This document shows positions 26,936 to 40,159 of a stretch of DNA of 64,000 nt, one piece after another (position 1 is the stretch's first letter; every line of letters begins with the position of its first letter). The position numbers were made by a program, and so were the translations under genes. This DNA comes from Ruegeria sp. THAF33 (GTDB lineage Bacteria > Pseudomonadota > Alphaproteobacteria > Rhodobacterales > Rhodobacteraceae): assembly GCF_009363615.1 (NCBI RefSeq), contig NZ_CP045385.1:186001-250000 (forward strand), in the 5' to 3' direction. The notes under the pieces were generated by a model that saw only the letters and a program-made list of their open reading frames with translations, was not told the DNA's origin and did not search any database.

Positions 26936-28293
26936 GCCGACACCTCCAGCACATTGGTGATCTCGCCCTGATCTTCCAGGAAATACCGTTGAAGCATCGC
27001 CTTGGCGGTTTCCAGTCGATACAGGGCCGAGGCGCGCATATCCGTGAGTGGCGAAAAGTCGTCGGCAAAGGATGGCAGCGCGGCGTCAACGGTCTTGCGC
27101 GTCCACGGTTTGCCGATCAAAGCGGCCTCGACATGGGTTGCCCGTTTCGGAACAGCAGCCATGCCACCATAGGCGATGCGCGCCTGTGTGACGCTGCCCT
27201 CCGAAACGGTTATGTTGAAACAGCCGCAGACGGCCGAGATATCCTGATCGAACCGTTTGCTGAGCTTGTAAGCCTTCAGGCGATCTGGCTGGCGGGGGAA
27301 GCTGACGGCTTCCACAAACTCGCCCGGAACCCGATCCTGTTTGCCGTAGTCGATGAAGAACTCTTCCAGCGGGATCGACCGCCGCTCGTCGCCCTTGCGC
27401 AGGTGCAGTGTCGCGTTCAATGCGATCAGCGCAGGCGGGTTGTCCCCGATGGGCGAACCGTTTGCGATATTGCCGCCCACGGTGGCCGCATGGCGCACCT
27501 GCACGCTGGCATAGCGGCGGATCATCTCGGCATAGGACGGATGCAGATCGGCCATCGCCGCGCCCATGCGATTCATGTCTACCATTGCGCCAAAGCGGAC
27601 TTCTTCACTGCCGAGCGTGATCTTCTTCAAATCATCACAGCGGTTGAGGAAGATCACCGGGTCCAGTTCGCGCAGTTGCTTGGTGACCCAAAGGCCCACA
27701 TCGGTCGCACCAGCGACCAGAGTCGCATTCGGGTTCTCGGCATACACGGCGGCCAATTCGTCGGATGAGGTTGGCAGCATGCGCGAAGCGGCAATCGTTG
27801 CAAGTGGTTTATCTTTGACCCAAACCGGAACGGGCTCTTCCTCGGCCGCTTTCGCTGCACGAATGATCGGCGCATAGCCGGTGCAGCGGCACAGGTTGCC
27901 TGCAAGAAAAGTGTCATGGTCCGTTGCACCATTCGTGTGCCCGGCAACCATCGACATGACGAAACCGGGTGTGCAGAAGCCGCATTGCGAACCGTGCAGA
28001 TCAACCATTGCCTGCTGAACCGGGTGCGCTTCGCCATTCGGGCTGCTGGCACCTTCGACCGTGCGCACCGCTTTGCCATGCAGTTGCGGCAGAAACAGAA
28101 TGCACGAGTTCAGTGCCTTGGCGCCTTCGTCATCCGTCACCATCACGGTGCAAGCCCCGCAATCGCCTTCGTTGCAGCCTTCCTTGGTGCCGGTCAGGCC
28201 GCGATCTTCGCGCAGCCAATCCAGCAGGGTGGCTGTCGGATCGATATCAGCCAACTCCACTGTCTCTCCGTTCAGAAGAAACGTGATGTTCAT
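26932..28293 (-). CDS. xdhA: xanthine dehydrogenase, FAD/iron-sulfur subunit
   Basis: 453 residues from ATG 28293, where the conserved ferredoxin fold starts ([17 protein letters not shown]); the frame is open upstream but without family resemblance. Cysteines of two 2Fe-2S clusters are visible ([23 protein letters not shown] and CRCTGYAP). The FAD domain follows ([16 protein letters not shown]). It moves electrons from the Mo site to NAD+. It is the first gene of the operon. Confidence 0.95.
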   Translation of the reverse strand: MNITFLLNGETVELADIDPTATLLDWLREDRGLTGTKEGCNEGDCGACTVMVTDDEGAKALNSCILFLPQLHGKAVRTVEGASSPNGEAHPVQQAMVDLHGSQCGFCTPGFVMSMVAGHTNGATDHDTFLAGNLCRCTGYAPIIRAAKAAEEEPVPVWVKDKPLATIAASRMLPTSSDELAAVYAENPNATLVAGATDVGLWVTKQLRELDPVIFLNRCDDLKKITLGSEEVRFGAMVDMNRMGAAMADLHPSYAEMIRRYASVQVRHAATVGGNIANGSPIGDNPPALIALNATLHLRKGDERRSIPLEEFFIDYGKQDRVPGEFVEAVSFPRQPDRLKAYKLSKRFDQDISAVCGCFNITVSEGSVTQARIAYGGMAAVPKRATHVEAALIGKPWTRKTVDAALPSFADDFSPLTDMRASALYRLETAKAMLQRYFLEDQGEITNVLEVSA

Positions 28294-28637
28294 TCGAGAA
28301 ACCCGTCGCCTTACCCGGTTGCGCCCTTGTGGCCCTCCTTCGATGCGACGTAGAAAGAGTGGCGGGCGAATTGCTTGCCATGAGATGTTAGAAACAGCGC
28401 GGCTTGTCTGGCAAGAAAAACCGCCTCTGTCATACACCATTAGACGTATACGGCCTGTGACCGTCTTTTCTGATTAATGAGCAGCCACTTGTAAATAAAG
28501 CGGTTTTTGATTGCGACGCCCAGTCAATCCCGAAGCACCTTCTGAAAAAGCCGAATAATCAATGGCGATTTTTTTTGCGGCAAACGTGAGGCGGTTCAGC
28601 CTTTTGCCGCGCAGCCGGCTGGGGTAGCTTGGGCGTC
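28294..28637. other. divergent promoter region of xdhA and dnaE
   Basis: 344 bases holding the start regions of the purine operon (leftward) and dnaE (rightward). No gene was recognised. An A/T-rich stretch near 28560-28580 precedes dnaE. No riboswitch could be assigned with confidence. Confidence 0.5.
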
Positions 28638-32138
<3,501 letters not shown>

Positions 32139-32223
32139 CGCCGCTTTGTTGCCAGACTGTTGGTGCCCCGCTAGGCTGACTTGACAGAGATGTCTTTAGG
32201 TCATGCCACGGGAGGGCGTTGTT

Positions 32224-32442
32224 ATGACAATAGCAGGTCTCAAGTTCAGAAAGATATTATTCGGCGCAGCAGCGACGCTGGCTTTGGTTTCGGCCTCAGC
32301 TGGTCTGGCGGAGGACAAGAAAAAAGAAAACACGATCAAAGGCGCCGTGATTGGCGCGGGTGTCGGCGCGCTGATCGGCGACGGCAAAGGTGCCGCCGCC
32401 GGAGCGGTGGCCGGTGCGCTGATCGGCGCGAATTCCAAGTAA
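32224..32442 (+). CDS. small exported glycine-zipper protein
   Basis: 72 residues from ATG 32224, which has a GGGAGG SD about 9 nt upstream; an ATG seven codons earlier has none. A signal peptide (ending near SAGLAED) is followed by a glycine-zipper segment (GAVIGAGVGALIGDGKGAAA). Such YMGG/glycine-zipper proteins sit in or on the outer membrane. The exact function is unknown. The next gene follows after 16 bp. Confidence 0.72.
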   Translation: MTIAGLKFRKILFGAAATLALVSASAGLAEDKKKENTIKGAVIGAGVGALIGDGKGAAAGAVAGALIGANSK

Positions 32443-32458
32443 GCGGAGGAGCACCCGG

Positions 32459-32827
32459 ATGAGGACGAATTTGCTTAAGCCAGCCGCCACCGCCTTAATG
32501 CTTGCAGCGCCCGGATTGGCCCTTGCCGACGAGGAAGCCGAACAGATGATGCAGGACGCGCTGCCGCTGATGTATCACACCTGCACCTCTGTTATCGAAG
32601 AGGCTGATGGGAACGAAGAGTACATTCTGGACGTCGTTGGGAAGATGACGGCCCTTTCGCTTTACAACCGTCAGGTTGACATCGAAGCCCACGCGACTTC
32701 GGATGAGGAAAAGGCGGCTCTGAGAGAAACATTTGTGGCCGCCTTGAAAGAGGGCTGCACCGGGGACGAAAACGCCCTGTTGGGAGGCGTTGTGGACAAC
32801 GCGGTAAAATCGACGCTTGGGCTTTAA
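32459..32827 (+). CDS. exported protein of unknown function
   Basis: 122 residues with a clear signal peptide (ending APGLALADEE) and a mature acidic helical part holding two cysteines (HTCTSV and KEGCTG) that could form a disulfide. The SD (GGAGGAG) is strong. It follows the glycine-zipper gene by 16 bp, so the two are probably co-transcribed. No family was recognised. Confidence 0.72.
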   Translation: MRTNLLKPAATALMLAAPGLALADEEAEQMMQDALPLMYHTCTSVIEEADGNEEYILDVVGKMTALSLYNRQVDIEAHATSDEEKAALRETFVAALKEGCTGDENALLGGVVDNAVKSTLGL

Positions 32828-32831
32828 ATCA

Positions 32832-33026
32832 TCAATAGTGAGGCGGTCGTTCGTCACCAAAGACAACGCCGCCTGAACCTTCCTGCGCCCGTTCTGCTTC
32901 GCGCTGCAACAGCATTTCAACCCGTTGGGTCAGCCGGTCGATTTCCGACTGTTGTCTGGTGACGACCGTGTTCAGTTCGTCCACGGTACGGGTCAGATGG
33001 GCGATCTCTTCTTCCAGATGCTGCAT
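32832..33026 (-). CDS. slyX: SlyX family protein
   Basis: 64 residues forming one heptad-rich coiled coil (LEEEIAHLTRTVDELNTVV, then RLTQRVEMLL) and the conserved C-terminal end DERPPHY. SlyX proteins are small coiled-coil proteins of unknown biochemical role. The ATG at 33026 has a GGAG SD. It is convergent with the exported protein gene, 4 bp away. The same frame stays open far upstream opposite hisS/hisZ, but only these residues match the family. Confidence 0.85.
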   Translation of the reverse strand: MQHLEEEIAHLTRTVDELNTVVTRQQSEIDRLTQRVEMLLQREAERAQEGSGGVVFGDERPPHY

Positions 33027-33155
33027 GGGGAACTCCTGTCTTGCGCTGGTCATAGCGACACAGTCGGCCCAAGGCCAGAGAAAGCGCGCCTTGCCCCGAT
33101 GCGGACCATGGGATAGACCGCGCGCGGAACAAGGACACTCCCAAGGACGCCCCAC

Positions 33156-34643
33156 ATGGCCAAGCCCAAGAAACAGCCCCGCCCCAAGGCCGTCACGCCG
33201 AAAGGGTTCCGCGACTATTTCGGCGAGGAAGTCACGCAGCGCACCGAGATGCTGCGGACGATTGCGGGCGTGTATCATCGTTACGGGTTCGACGCGCTTG
33301 AAAGCAGTGCGGTCGAGACCGTCGAGGCGCTGGGCAAGTTCCTGCCTGATGTGGATCGCCCGAACGAAGGCGTGTTCGCCTGGCAGGAGTTTGACGAGGG
33401 CGGCAACGGCGATTGGATGGCGCTGCGCTATGATCTGACAGCACCTTTGGCTCGGGTCTATGCCCAGCACCGCAACGATCTGCCCACGCCCTACCGCCGC
33501 TGTGCGATGGGTCCGGTCTGGCGCAACGAAAAGCCGGGGCCGGGGCGGTACCGTCAGTTCTATCAGTGTGATGCGGATACGGTGGGGACGGCCAGCATGG
33601 CCGCCGATGCCGAAATCTGCGCGATGCTGTCGGATACGCTGGAAACCGTGGGCATTCCTCGCGGCGATTATCTGGTCCGGGTCAACAACCGCAAGGTTTT
33701 GAACGGCGTGCTCGAAGCGATGGGTTTGGGCGAAGACGCAGCCGCCCGTGACAACGTTCTGCGCACCATCGACAAGTTCGACAAGGTGGGCGAGCAGGGC
33801 GTGCGCGAGTTGCTGACCAAAGGCCGGCTTGATGCCTCGGGCGCGTTCATCGACGGTGTGGACCTGTCCGAAGATCAGGCCGACCCGGTGATCGCTTTCC
33901 TGACCTCCAAGGCTGATGATGCCGCTGGAACGCTGGCCAACCTGCGTGCGGCCGTGGGTGACAGCAAGATCGGCGCCGAAGGAATTACGGAATTGGAACA
34001 GATCGGCGAGTTGCTGGCCGCGGGCGGCTATGGCGCTGATCGCATCCAGATCGATCCCTCGGTCGTGCGCGGTCTGGGGTATTATACCGGGCCGGTCTAT
34101 GAGGCCGAACTGACCTTCGAGATCTTTGATGAGAAAGGCCGCAAGCGGCAGTTCGGCTCGGTCTCGGGCGGCGGCCGTTATGACGATCTGGTCAAGCGCT
34201 TTACCGGGCAGGAAGTACCTGCGACAGGCATCTCCATCGGCGTTGATCGCCTGCTCGCCGCGTTGCGCGAAAAGGGCCGGATCAGTGCTCAGGCCACCGG
34301 CCCTGTGGTCGTGACCGTAATGGACCGCGACCGCATGGCCGACTATCAGGCGATGGTGGCCGAGCTGCGCAATGCCGGCATCCGGGCCGAGGTCTATCTG
34401 GGCAATCCCAAGAATTTTGGCAACCAGCTGAAATATGCGGACAAGCGGAATTCTCCGATTGCAGTGATCGAGGGCGGCGACGAAAAAGCCAAATGCATCG
34501 TGCAGATCAAGGACCTGATCCTGGGGGCCAAGATTGCCGAAAGCGCCACGCTCGAGGAATGGAAGGAACGCCCCAGCCAGTTCGAGGTGCCGCGCAGCGA
34601 TCTTGTCGCCAAGGTGCGCGAGATTCTGGACAGTCAGGACTGA
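33156..34643 (+). CDS. hisS: histidine--tRNA ligase
   Basis: 495 residues. Class II synthetase motifs are visible: motif 2 region ([18 protein letters not shown]), the histidine-binding loop [14 protein letters not shown] and motif 3 with GGGRYDDLV and GVDRLLAAL. It charges tRNA-His. It heads a hisS-hisZ-hisG cluster, with hisZ 3 bp downstream. The length matches the longer alphaproteobacterial form, whose C-terminal domain ([19 protein letters not shown]) binds the anticodon. Confidence 0.96.
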   Translation: MAKPKKQPRPKAVTPKGFRDYFGEEVTQRTEMLRTIAGVYHRYGFDALESSAVETVEALGKFLPDVDRPNEGVFAWQEFDEGGNGDWMALRYDLTAPLARVYAQHRNDLPTPYRRCAMGPVWRNEKPGPGRYRQFYQCDADTVGTASMAADAEICAMLSDTLETVGIPRGDYLVRVNNRKVLNGVLEAMGLGEDAAARDNVLRTIDKFDKVGEQGVRELLTKGRLDASGAFIDGVDLSEDQADPVIAFLTSKADDAAGTLANLRAAVGDSKIGAEGITELEQIGELLAAGGYGADRIQIDPSVVRGLGYYTGPVYEAELTFEIFDEKGRKRQFGSVSGGGRYDDLVKRFTGQEVPATGISIGVDRLLAALREKGRISAQATGPVVVTVMDRDRMADYQAMVAELRNAGIRAEVYLGNPKNFGNQLKYADKRNSPIAVIEGGDEKAKCIVQIKDLILGAKIAESATLEEWKERPSQFEVPRSDLVAKVREILDSQD

Positions 34644-34646
34644 GCC

Positions 34647-35735
34647 ATGCCCAACCGATCCCAGATCCAGGCCCAGGCCGCGATGATGCGCGTGCGCTTC
34701 GAGGCCGCCGGGGCGCAGGTCGTCGACCCGCCGCTGCTGCAATCGGCCGAGACGCTGCTGGACCTCTACGGCGAGGATATCCGCGCGCGCGCCTATGTCA
34801 CCTCGGACGCGCTGCGCGGCGAACAGATGCTGCGCCCGGATTTCACCCTGCCGGTGGTGCAGATGCACATGCGCGACGGGGCCGAACCGGCGCGCTATAC
34901 CTATTCGGGTGAGGTGTTCCGCCGTCAGGAGCATGACCCCGACCGCGCCAATGAATACATCCAGGTGGGATACGAGGTCTTTGACCGTGACGATCCGGCC
35001 GGGGCCGATGCCGAGGTGTTTTCGCTGATGGCGCTTCAGTTGCGCGGGCTGCCCCTGCGCGCGGCAACCGGGGATATCGGTATCCTCACCGCTGCGGTCG
35101 AAGGGCTGCGCACGACCGAGCGTCGCAAGGCCGCCCTGATGCGGCACCTGTGGAGACCGCGCCGATTCCGTGTCTTGCTGGATCGGTTTGCGGGTCGCAA
35201 GGCGCCCTCGGAAGGGCGCGCCGCGCTGCTGGACGCTGCCGATCCGATGGCGTTTGATGCCCCAATGATCGGCAAGCGCCGCAAGGCCGAAATCGCAGCG
35301 CGCATCGAAGCCCTGCGCGAAGACCGCGATACGCCGCCGATTTCCGACAATGAACTGGCCGGGCTGGAAACGTTGCTGAATGTGCGCGAGACCATGCCAT
35401 TTGCGCTGGAACAGCTGCGCGACGTGGCGGTGGATCTGCCCCAGATCACGCCCGCCTTGGACCGGTTGGAAGCGCGCGTGGCTGCGCTGCAAGCACGTGG
35501 CGTCGATGTCGAGCGGTTGGATTTCGAGGCCGCCTATGGCCGGACATCGATGGAATACTACGATGGTTTTGTTTTTGGGTTTTACGCAGAAGGTCGGCCT
35601 GACCTGCCTCCGATCGCCACGGGCGGGCGCTATGACGCGCTGACACGGCAATTGGGCCGCGGAGACGAAATCCCGGCTGTCGGCGGCGTGTTGCGCCCCG
35701 ACCTGATGCTGGAGATCGAGGAGGGTGCTGTATGA
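34647..35735 (+). CDS. hisZ: ATP phosphoribosyltransferase regulatory subunit
   Basis: 362 residues. It resembles a catalytically dead HisRS core (LRPDFTLPVVQMHMRDG; ATGGRYDAL near the C-terminus) but lacks the anticodon-binding domain, which defines HisZ. It forms a hetero-octamer with short HisG and is needed for activity and histidine feedback in the first step of histidine synthesis. It overlaps hisG by 4 bp (ATGA). Confidence 0.95.
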   Translation: MPNRSQIQAQAAMMRVRFEAAGAQVVDPPLLQSAETLLDLYGEDIRARAYVTSDALRGEQMLRPDFTLPVVQMHMRDGAEPARYTYSGEVFRRQEHDPDRANEYIQVGYEVFDRDDPAGADAEVFSLMALQLRGLPLRAATGDIGILTAAVEGLRTTERRKAALMRHLWRPRRFRVLLDRFAGRKAPSEGRAALLDAADPMAFDAPMIGKRRKAEIAARIEALREDRDTPPISDNELAGLETLLNVRETMPFALEQLRDVAVDLPQITPALDRLEARVAALQARGVDVERLDFEAAYGRTSMEYYDGFVFGFYAEGRPDLPPIATGGRYDALTRQLGRGDEIPAVGGVLRPDLMLEIEEGAV

Positions 35736-36421
35736 GCCTGAAACTGGGTGTGCCCTCGAAGGGCCGGTTGATGGAAAAGACCTTCTCGTGGTTCGAAAAA
35801 CGCGGCATCACCTTGTCACGCAGCGGGTCGGACCGGGAATATGCGGGCAAGGTCGAAGGGATCGACGGTGTCTCTCTGATCCTGCTGTCGGCGGGGGAAA
35901 TCCCGCGTGAACTGGCGGCGGGGCGGATTCATCTGGGCGTCACCGGGATCGATCTGGTGCACGAGAAACTGCCGCGCTGGGAACAGCAGGTTGAAGAGGT
36001 TTCGCAGCTTGGATTCGGCAAGGCTGATCTGATCATCGCAATCCCGGCATGTTGGGTCGATGTCGATACGCTTGATGATCTGGACGCGGCAGCAGCTGCG
36101 TTTCGCAAAACCCATGGCCACCGGCTGCGGATCGCCACCAAGTACCACCGTCTGGTTCGGGAATTCCTGACAGACGCGGGCGTGGCCGATTATACGCTGG
36201 TCGACAGTCAGGGCGCGACTGAAGGCACGGTGATGAATGAAACCGCTGAAGCAATTGCCGACATCACCTCGACCGGAGAGACCCTGCGCGCGAACCACCT
36301 GAAGATCCTCTCGGACGGTCTGATCCTGCAATCACAGGCCACGCTGTGGCGCAGTCGCGTTGCAAAATATGATCCGACAGAAAAAGCGGTTCTGTCCGAA
36401 CTGCTGGATCGGTTGCGGTAA
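35732..36421 (+). CDS. hisG: ATP phosphoribosyltransferase, short form
   Basis: 229 residues, the short HisG that lacks the regulatory ACT-like domain and depends on HisZ, encoded directly upstream with a 4-bp overlap. Motifs include GVPSKGRLMEKTF near the start, GVTGIDLVHEK and the phosphoribosyl-diphosphate loop near DSQGATEGTVMNE. It commits ATP and PRPP to histidine synthesis. Its stop abuts the stop of the convergent next gene with no space. Confidence 0.96.
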   Translation: MSLKLGVPSKGRLMEKTFSWFEKRGITLSRSGSDREYAGKVEGIDGVSLILLSAGEIPRELAAGRIHLGVTGIDLVHEKLPRWEQQVEEVSQLGFGKADLIIAIPACWVDVDTLDDLDAAAAAFRKTHGHRLRIATKYHRLVREFLTDAGVADYTLVDSQGATEGTVMNETAEAIADITSTGETLRANHLKILSDGLILQSQATLWRSRVAKYDPTEKAVLSELLDRLR

Positions 36422-36853
36422 CTACAGCACACCTATTTCTGCCAGGGCGCGGTTCAGATCATCGGGCAGGGCATCGTCCTGCTCGCGGTTTTTGGGCAAA
36501 TCGGCAGGGGTATCTTCAGGCTTGAGATAACGCCATCCCTGAAACGGGCGTTTCAGGGCGTTCTGGGTGCGGTGCAGCTTGGGGTCCAGCACAATGGCAC
36601 AGCGGCGGATACCATCGTCTCCGATCACTTCATCCAGCCGCAGGATCCTTTGGCGACACTGGATTACGCCCTTGATGACCCAATAGATCGATCCGCCGTT
36701 CAGAATTTCGGCTTCGCGCTTGGGCCACATGCGGGTGACGTGGCGTGGAAGGCCATCGGCGAACCGCTGGCAATAGCTGTCCTGCCAGGCCATCAGCGTG
36801 TCGACGCTTTCCGACCCGACCGAAAGTTTTATGAGGTTTACGTAATTATCCAC
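36422..36853 (-). CDS. DUF1489 family protein
   Basis: 143 residues from a GTG start; no ATG lies upstream of the conserved start (NLIKLSVGSESVDTLMAWQ). The middle (GGSIYWVIKGVIQCRQRIL) and the end (KRPFQGWRYLKPEDTPADL) match the DUF1489 family, widespread in Alphaproteobacteria and of unknown function. It is convergent with hisG with no gap. A perfect DnaA box spans its first three codons. Confidence 0.85.
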   Translation of the reverse strand: MDNYVNLIKLSVGSESVDTLMAWQDSYCQRFADGLPRHVTRMWPKREAEILNGGSIYWVIKGVIQCRQRILRLDEVIGDDGIRRCAIVLDPKLHRTQNALKRPFQGWRYLKPEDTPADLPKNREQDDALPDDLNRALAEIGVL

Positions 36854-36854
36854 A
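36846..36854 (+). promoter_or_regulatory. perfect DnaA box upstream of nrdJ
   Basis: TTATCCACA matches the DnaA consensus exactly and lies 129 bp before the ribonucleotide reductase start. DnaA is known to act at nrd promoters in other bacteria. Whether it does so here is inference. Confidence 0.45.
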
Positions 36855-36982
36855 GCTTTCCCACAGAGTCGTCCCGAGGATCATCTTTATATTGTAGCTT
36901 GGTTCCAGTTGTCATCAAGGTGTTGTGGTGCCCATGTGATTTGAGGTAGTCTGGATACCTCTTTCAGCACAGGGAATCACCA

Positions 36983-39265
36983 ATGAGCCGCTTTGCCGCC
37001 CCCATCGCCGAGCAGATCTGGGATATGAAATACCGCTTTAAACAGGCGGACGGCACACCCATCGATCAGACGGTCGAAGACAGTTGGCGACGTATTGCCC
37101 GCGATCTGGCGCGGGTCGAAAAAGACCCTGCGCATTGGGAAGAAGAGTTCTATCAGGCGCTGGAGGATTTCAAATACCTGCCAGCCGGGCGGATCACGGC
37201 GGGTGCGGGTACCGCGCGGCAGGTGACTCTGTTCAACTGCTTCGTCATGGGCACCGTGCCTGACAGCATGGGCGGCATTTTCGATATGCTGAAAGAGGCC
37301 GCGCTGACCATGCAGCAGGGCGGGGGGATCGGGTATGATTTCTCGACCATCCGACCGCGCGGTACAGATGTTAAAGGCGTCGCGGCAGATGCCTCGGGCC
37401 CGCTGAGCTTCATGGATGTCTGGGATGCGATGTGCCGCACGATCATGTCCGCAGGCTCGCGCCGTGGGGCGATGATGGCGACCATGCGCTGCGACCACCC
37501 CGATATCGAACAGTTTATCACCGCCAAGTCCGACCCGGCCCGTCTGCGCATGTTCAACATGTCGGTGCTGGTATCTGATCCTTTCATGGAGGCGGTCAAA
37601 GCCGATGGCCCGTGGGAGCTGGTGTTTGGCGATAAGGTCTATCACACCGTTCAGGCGCGTGATCTGTGGAACAAGATCATGCAGGCGACCTATGACTATG
37701 CCGAGCCGGGCGTGATCTTCATCGACCGCATCAATCAGGCCAACAACCTCAGCTATGTTGAGACTATCGCAGCCACCAATCCGTGTGGCGAGCAGCCTCT
37801 GCCGCCCTATGGCGCCTGCTTGTTGGGTTCGATCAATCTGGCGCGTTTGGTGGTTGAACCGTTTGAGGCAAAAGCCCGTTTGAATGAAGAGGCCCTTCAA
37901 GAACTTGTCGCCACGGCTGTCCGGATGATGGACAATGTCGTTGATGTGTCAAAATTCCCACTGGCCGAACAAGAGGCTGAAGCGCAGGACAAGCGCCGCA
38001 TCGGGCTGGGCGTGACCGGGCTGGCGGATGCGCTGTTGATGCTGGGCCTGCGTTATGGCTCGGACGAGGCGGCGCGTCAGACCGAGCGCTGGTTGCACGC
38101 GATCGCCCGCGCCGCGTATCTGGCGTCGGTCGACTTGGCCAAGGAAAAAGGGGCGTTTCCCCTGTTCGATGCCGAGAAATACCTGGCCAGCGGCACGATG
38201 CAGCAGATGGATGAGGATGTGCGTGATGCGATCCGCGAGCACGGCATCCGAAACGCGCTGCTGACCTCGATCGCGCCCACTGGGACGATCTCTCTCTACG
38301 CCGGCAACGTGTCGTCGGGGATCGAGCCGGTTTTTGCCTATGCCTACACCCGCAAGGTCTTGCAGAAGGACGGCTCGCGGACCGAGGAAGAGGTGGTGGA
38401 CTATGCCGTTCAGATGTGGCGCGACAAGTTCGGTGACACAGAACTGCCGGACTATTTCGTGAACGCGCAAACCCTGTCCCCGTCCGATCACGTCAAGATG
38501 CAGGCCGCGGCACAGAAATGGATCGACAGCTCGATCTCGAAGACGATCAACTGCCCCGAGGACATCTCGTTCGACGCCTTCAAGGACGTGTATATGCAGG
38601 CCTGGGATCAGGGCTGCAAAGGCTGCACCACCTATCGCCCGAATGATGTGACCGGCTCGGTGCTGACCGTCTCGGAAAGCGACGACAAGGTGCCGGGTGA
38701 AAGTGCGGATGCGCCGCACGAGGTGGATGGCGGCGATGTCATCTACATGTCCGAACCGCTGGACCGGCCGCAATCGCTTGAGGGTTCGACCTACAAGCTG
38801 AAATGGCCCGACAGCGAACACGCGATCTATCTGACCATCAACGATATCGTCATCGGCGGCCGGCGTCGTCCGTTCGAGGTGTTCATCAACTCGAAGAACA
38901 TGGAGCATTACGCCTGGACGCTGGCCCTGACCCGGATGATCTCGGCCGTGTTCCGGCGCGGTGGTGACGTGTCTTTCGTGGTCGAAGAACTCAAGGCCGT
39001 GTTCGATCCGCGCGGCGGGGCTTGGGTGCAGGGCAAGTATATCCCTTCGATACTGGCGGCGATCGGTGGCGTGATCGAGCAGCACATGATCGCGATCGGG
39101 TTCCTCGAGGGCGAAGGGATGGGGCTGAAATCCGACCCGCAGGCGCAGGTGGTCAACATGGACGCCCCCCGCGGGAAGGCCTGCCCGTCCTGCGGCCAGT
39201 ATGACATGGTGATGATCGAGGGCTGCATGACATGCCGCAGCTGCGGGCATTCGAAATGTGGCTGA
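36983..39265 (+). CDS. nrdJ: adenosylcobalamin-dependent (class II) ribonucleotide reductase
   Basis: 760 residues. Substrate-site and radical motifs are visible: LFNCFVMGTVPDSMGGIFD, QQGGGIGYDFSTIRPRG and NPCGEQPLPPYGACLLGSIN, the last carrying an active-site Cys and Glu. The C-terminus ends in a zinc-ribbon-like tail (CPSCGQYDMV, CMTCRSCGHSKCG) used for re-reduction. It makes deoxyribonucleotides with B12, independently of oxygen. It is single-gene, as expected for class II. Confidence 0.96.
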   Translation: MSRFAAPIAEQIWDMKYRFKQADGTPIDQTVEDSWRRIARDLARVEKDPAHWEEEFYQALEDFKYLPAGRITAGAGTARQVTLFNCFVMGTVPDSMGGIFDMLKEAALTMQQGGGIGYDFSTIRPRGTDVKGVAADASGPLSFMDVWDAMCRTIMSAGSRRGAMMATMRCDHPDIEQFITAKSDPARLRMFNMSVLVSDPFMEAVKADGPWELVFGDKVYHTVQARDLWNKIMQATYDYAEPGVIFIDRINQANNLSYVETIAATNPCGEQPLPPYGACLLGSINLARLVVEPFEAKARLNEEALQELVATAVRMMDNVVDVSKFPLAEQEAEAQDKRRIGLGVTGLADALLMLGLRYGSDEAARQTERWLHAIARAAYLASVDLAKEKGAFPLFDAEKYLASGTMQQMDEDVRDAIREHGIRNALLTSIAPTGTISLYAGNVSSGIEPVFAYAYTRKVLQKDGSRTEEEVVDYAVQMWRDKFGDTELPDYFVNAQTLSPSDHVKMQAAAQKWIDSSISKTINCPEDISFDAFKDVYMQAWDQGCKGCTTYRPNDVTGSVLTVSESDDKVPGESADAPHEVDGGDVIYMSEPLDRPQSLEGSTYKLKWPDSEHAIYLTINDIVIGGRRRPFEVFINSKNMEHYAWTLALTRMISAVFRRGGDVSFVVEELKAVFDPRGGAWVQGKYIPSILAAIGGVIEQHMIAIGFLEGEGMGLKSDPQAQVVNMDAPRGKACPSCGQYDMVMIEGCMTCRSCGHSKCG

Positions 39266-39584
39266 GACGGGGGGTGGGGTTTCTGTTTGGGTGGGCATAA
39301 ATAGCCCATAAGGTTGAATTTTGCGCCCATTTGAACGGTCTTTAATGCCCACAGATTCTTAAGGCTTTGAAAAAAATAAAAAAGATTCCTGTAGAGTTTT
39401 GAGGCTGTTCTGCGTTGGGCGACCATCGATAACATTCGCGCTATTGACCAAAACCTGAAAATCTCAAGACTGTGGCCATGGAACCAAATCGTCTCATACG
39501 CGTCACACGCAAAAGCTGACCAGAATGTTGTACTTGCCCAGCAAAACCGCCCGGGCAGTTCCATGGCTATCGGATACCTAATTG
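39266..39584. other. intergenic stretch, no gene recognised
   Basis: 319 bases after nrdJ. They include an A-rich segment (about 39366-39386) and no open frame with a supported start. No terminator hairpin with a T-run was found. Confidence 0.45.
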
Positions 39585-39863
39585 ATGAAAAACAAATCGC
39601 CTATCGAGGAGTCCCCTCAATACTCCGAATTGAACGCTCGATTTTCCCGTTTTCTCCTGGACTTCCGAAAGGAAAAACTCGCGCAGCAACTTGCCGGAGA
39701 CGACAAAAACCGTGACGAGATTACTCGCGGAGACTTTCAATCATTCAAAGCGCGGATGACTGAGGGTTTAGAACTAACCGATTACGATCTAGATCGTATT
39801 CACCGCCGAGTATTGTCTTTACTTCTCCGCCCCGAAGAGGGCTCGGTGCTACAAGACGAATGA
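39585..39863 (+). CDS. hypothetical protein
   Basis: 92 residues from ATG 39585. It is charged and probably all-helical (LNARFSRFLLDFRKEKLAQQ; TEGLELTDYDLDRIHRRVL). No signal peptide, membrane segment or known domain is visible. The SD is weak and base composition is poorer in GC than the genes to the left. It could be a small cytosolic regulator, but no function can be assigned and it may not be expressed. Confidence 0.42.
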   Translation: MKNKSPIEESPQYSELNARFSRFLLDFRKEKLAQQLAGDDKNRDEITRGDFQSFKARMTEGLELTDYDLDRIHRRVLSLLLRPEEGSVLQDE

Positions 39864-40090
39864 GGCCGGAAGGCGTGAAACTGGCGTGTAGACCGATCCG
39901 CTTTGACGATGATTCAGTCCTGAAACTCACTTAAACATCTACGGTCACGTCACTGCGCACTCTCCAGTGACACAACAAACACGTTATTCTAAGCTACTCC
40001 CGCTTTTCTCTTATATGCGCAACATCGGCGGGTCGCAGCCCGAAGCGGACAATCATCGTCGGGCTTTGCAAAATCCGAAATGCGGACAAT

Positions 40091-40123
40091 CCTGCCATTC
40101 ATCTCGCTTAGACGAATGGCAGG
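40091..40123. terminator. strong stem-loop between convergent genes
   Basis: CCTGCCATTC (40091-40100) pairs perfectly with GAATGGCAGG (40114-40123) around a 13-nt loop. It lies past the 3' ends of both flanking genes. No T-run is present, so its termination role is uncertain. Confidence 0.45.
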
Positions 40124-40159
40124 ACTGGCGCGGTATACCGGTCTGATAACTGAAAGACG

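Noticed and set aside
32832-35651. A 939-codon open frame opposite hisS and hisZ
   Set aside because: It is the mirror frame of GC-rich coding genes. Only its last 64 codons match a real family (SlyX) and have an SD, so only that part was annotated.
36846-36854. A replication origin, suggested by the DnaA box near dnaE and nrdJ
   Set aside because: A single box with no cluster, no AT-rich unwinding element and none of the usual origin-flanking genes.
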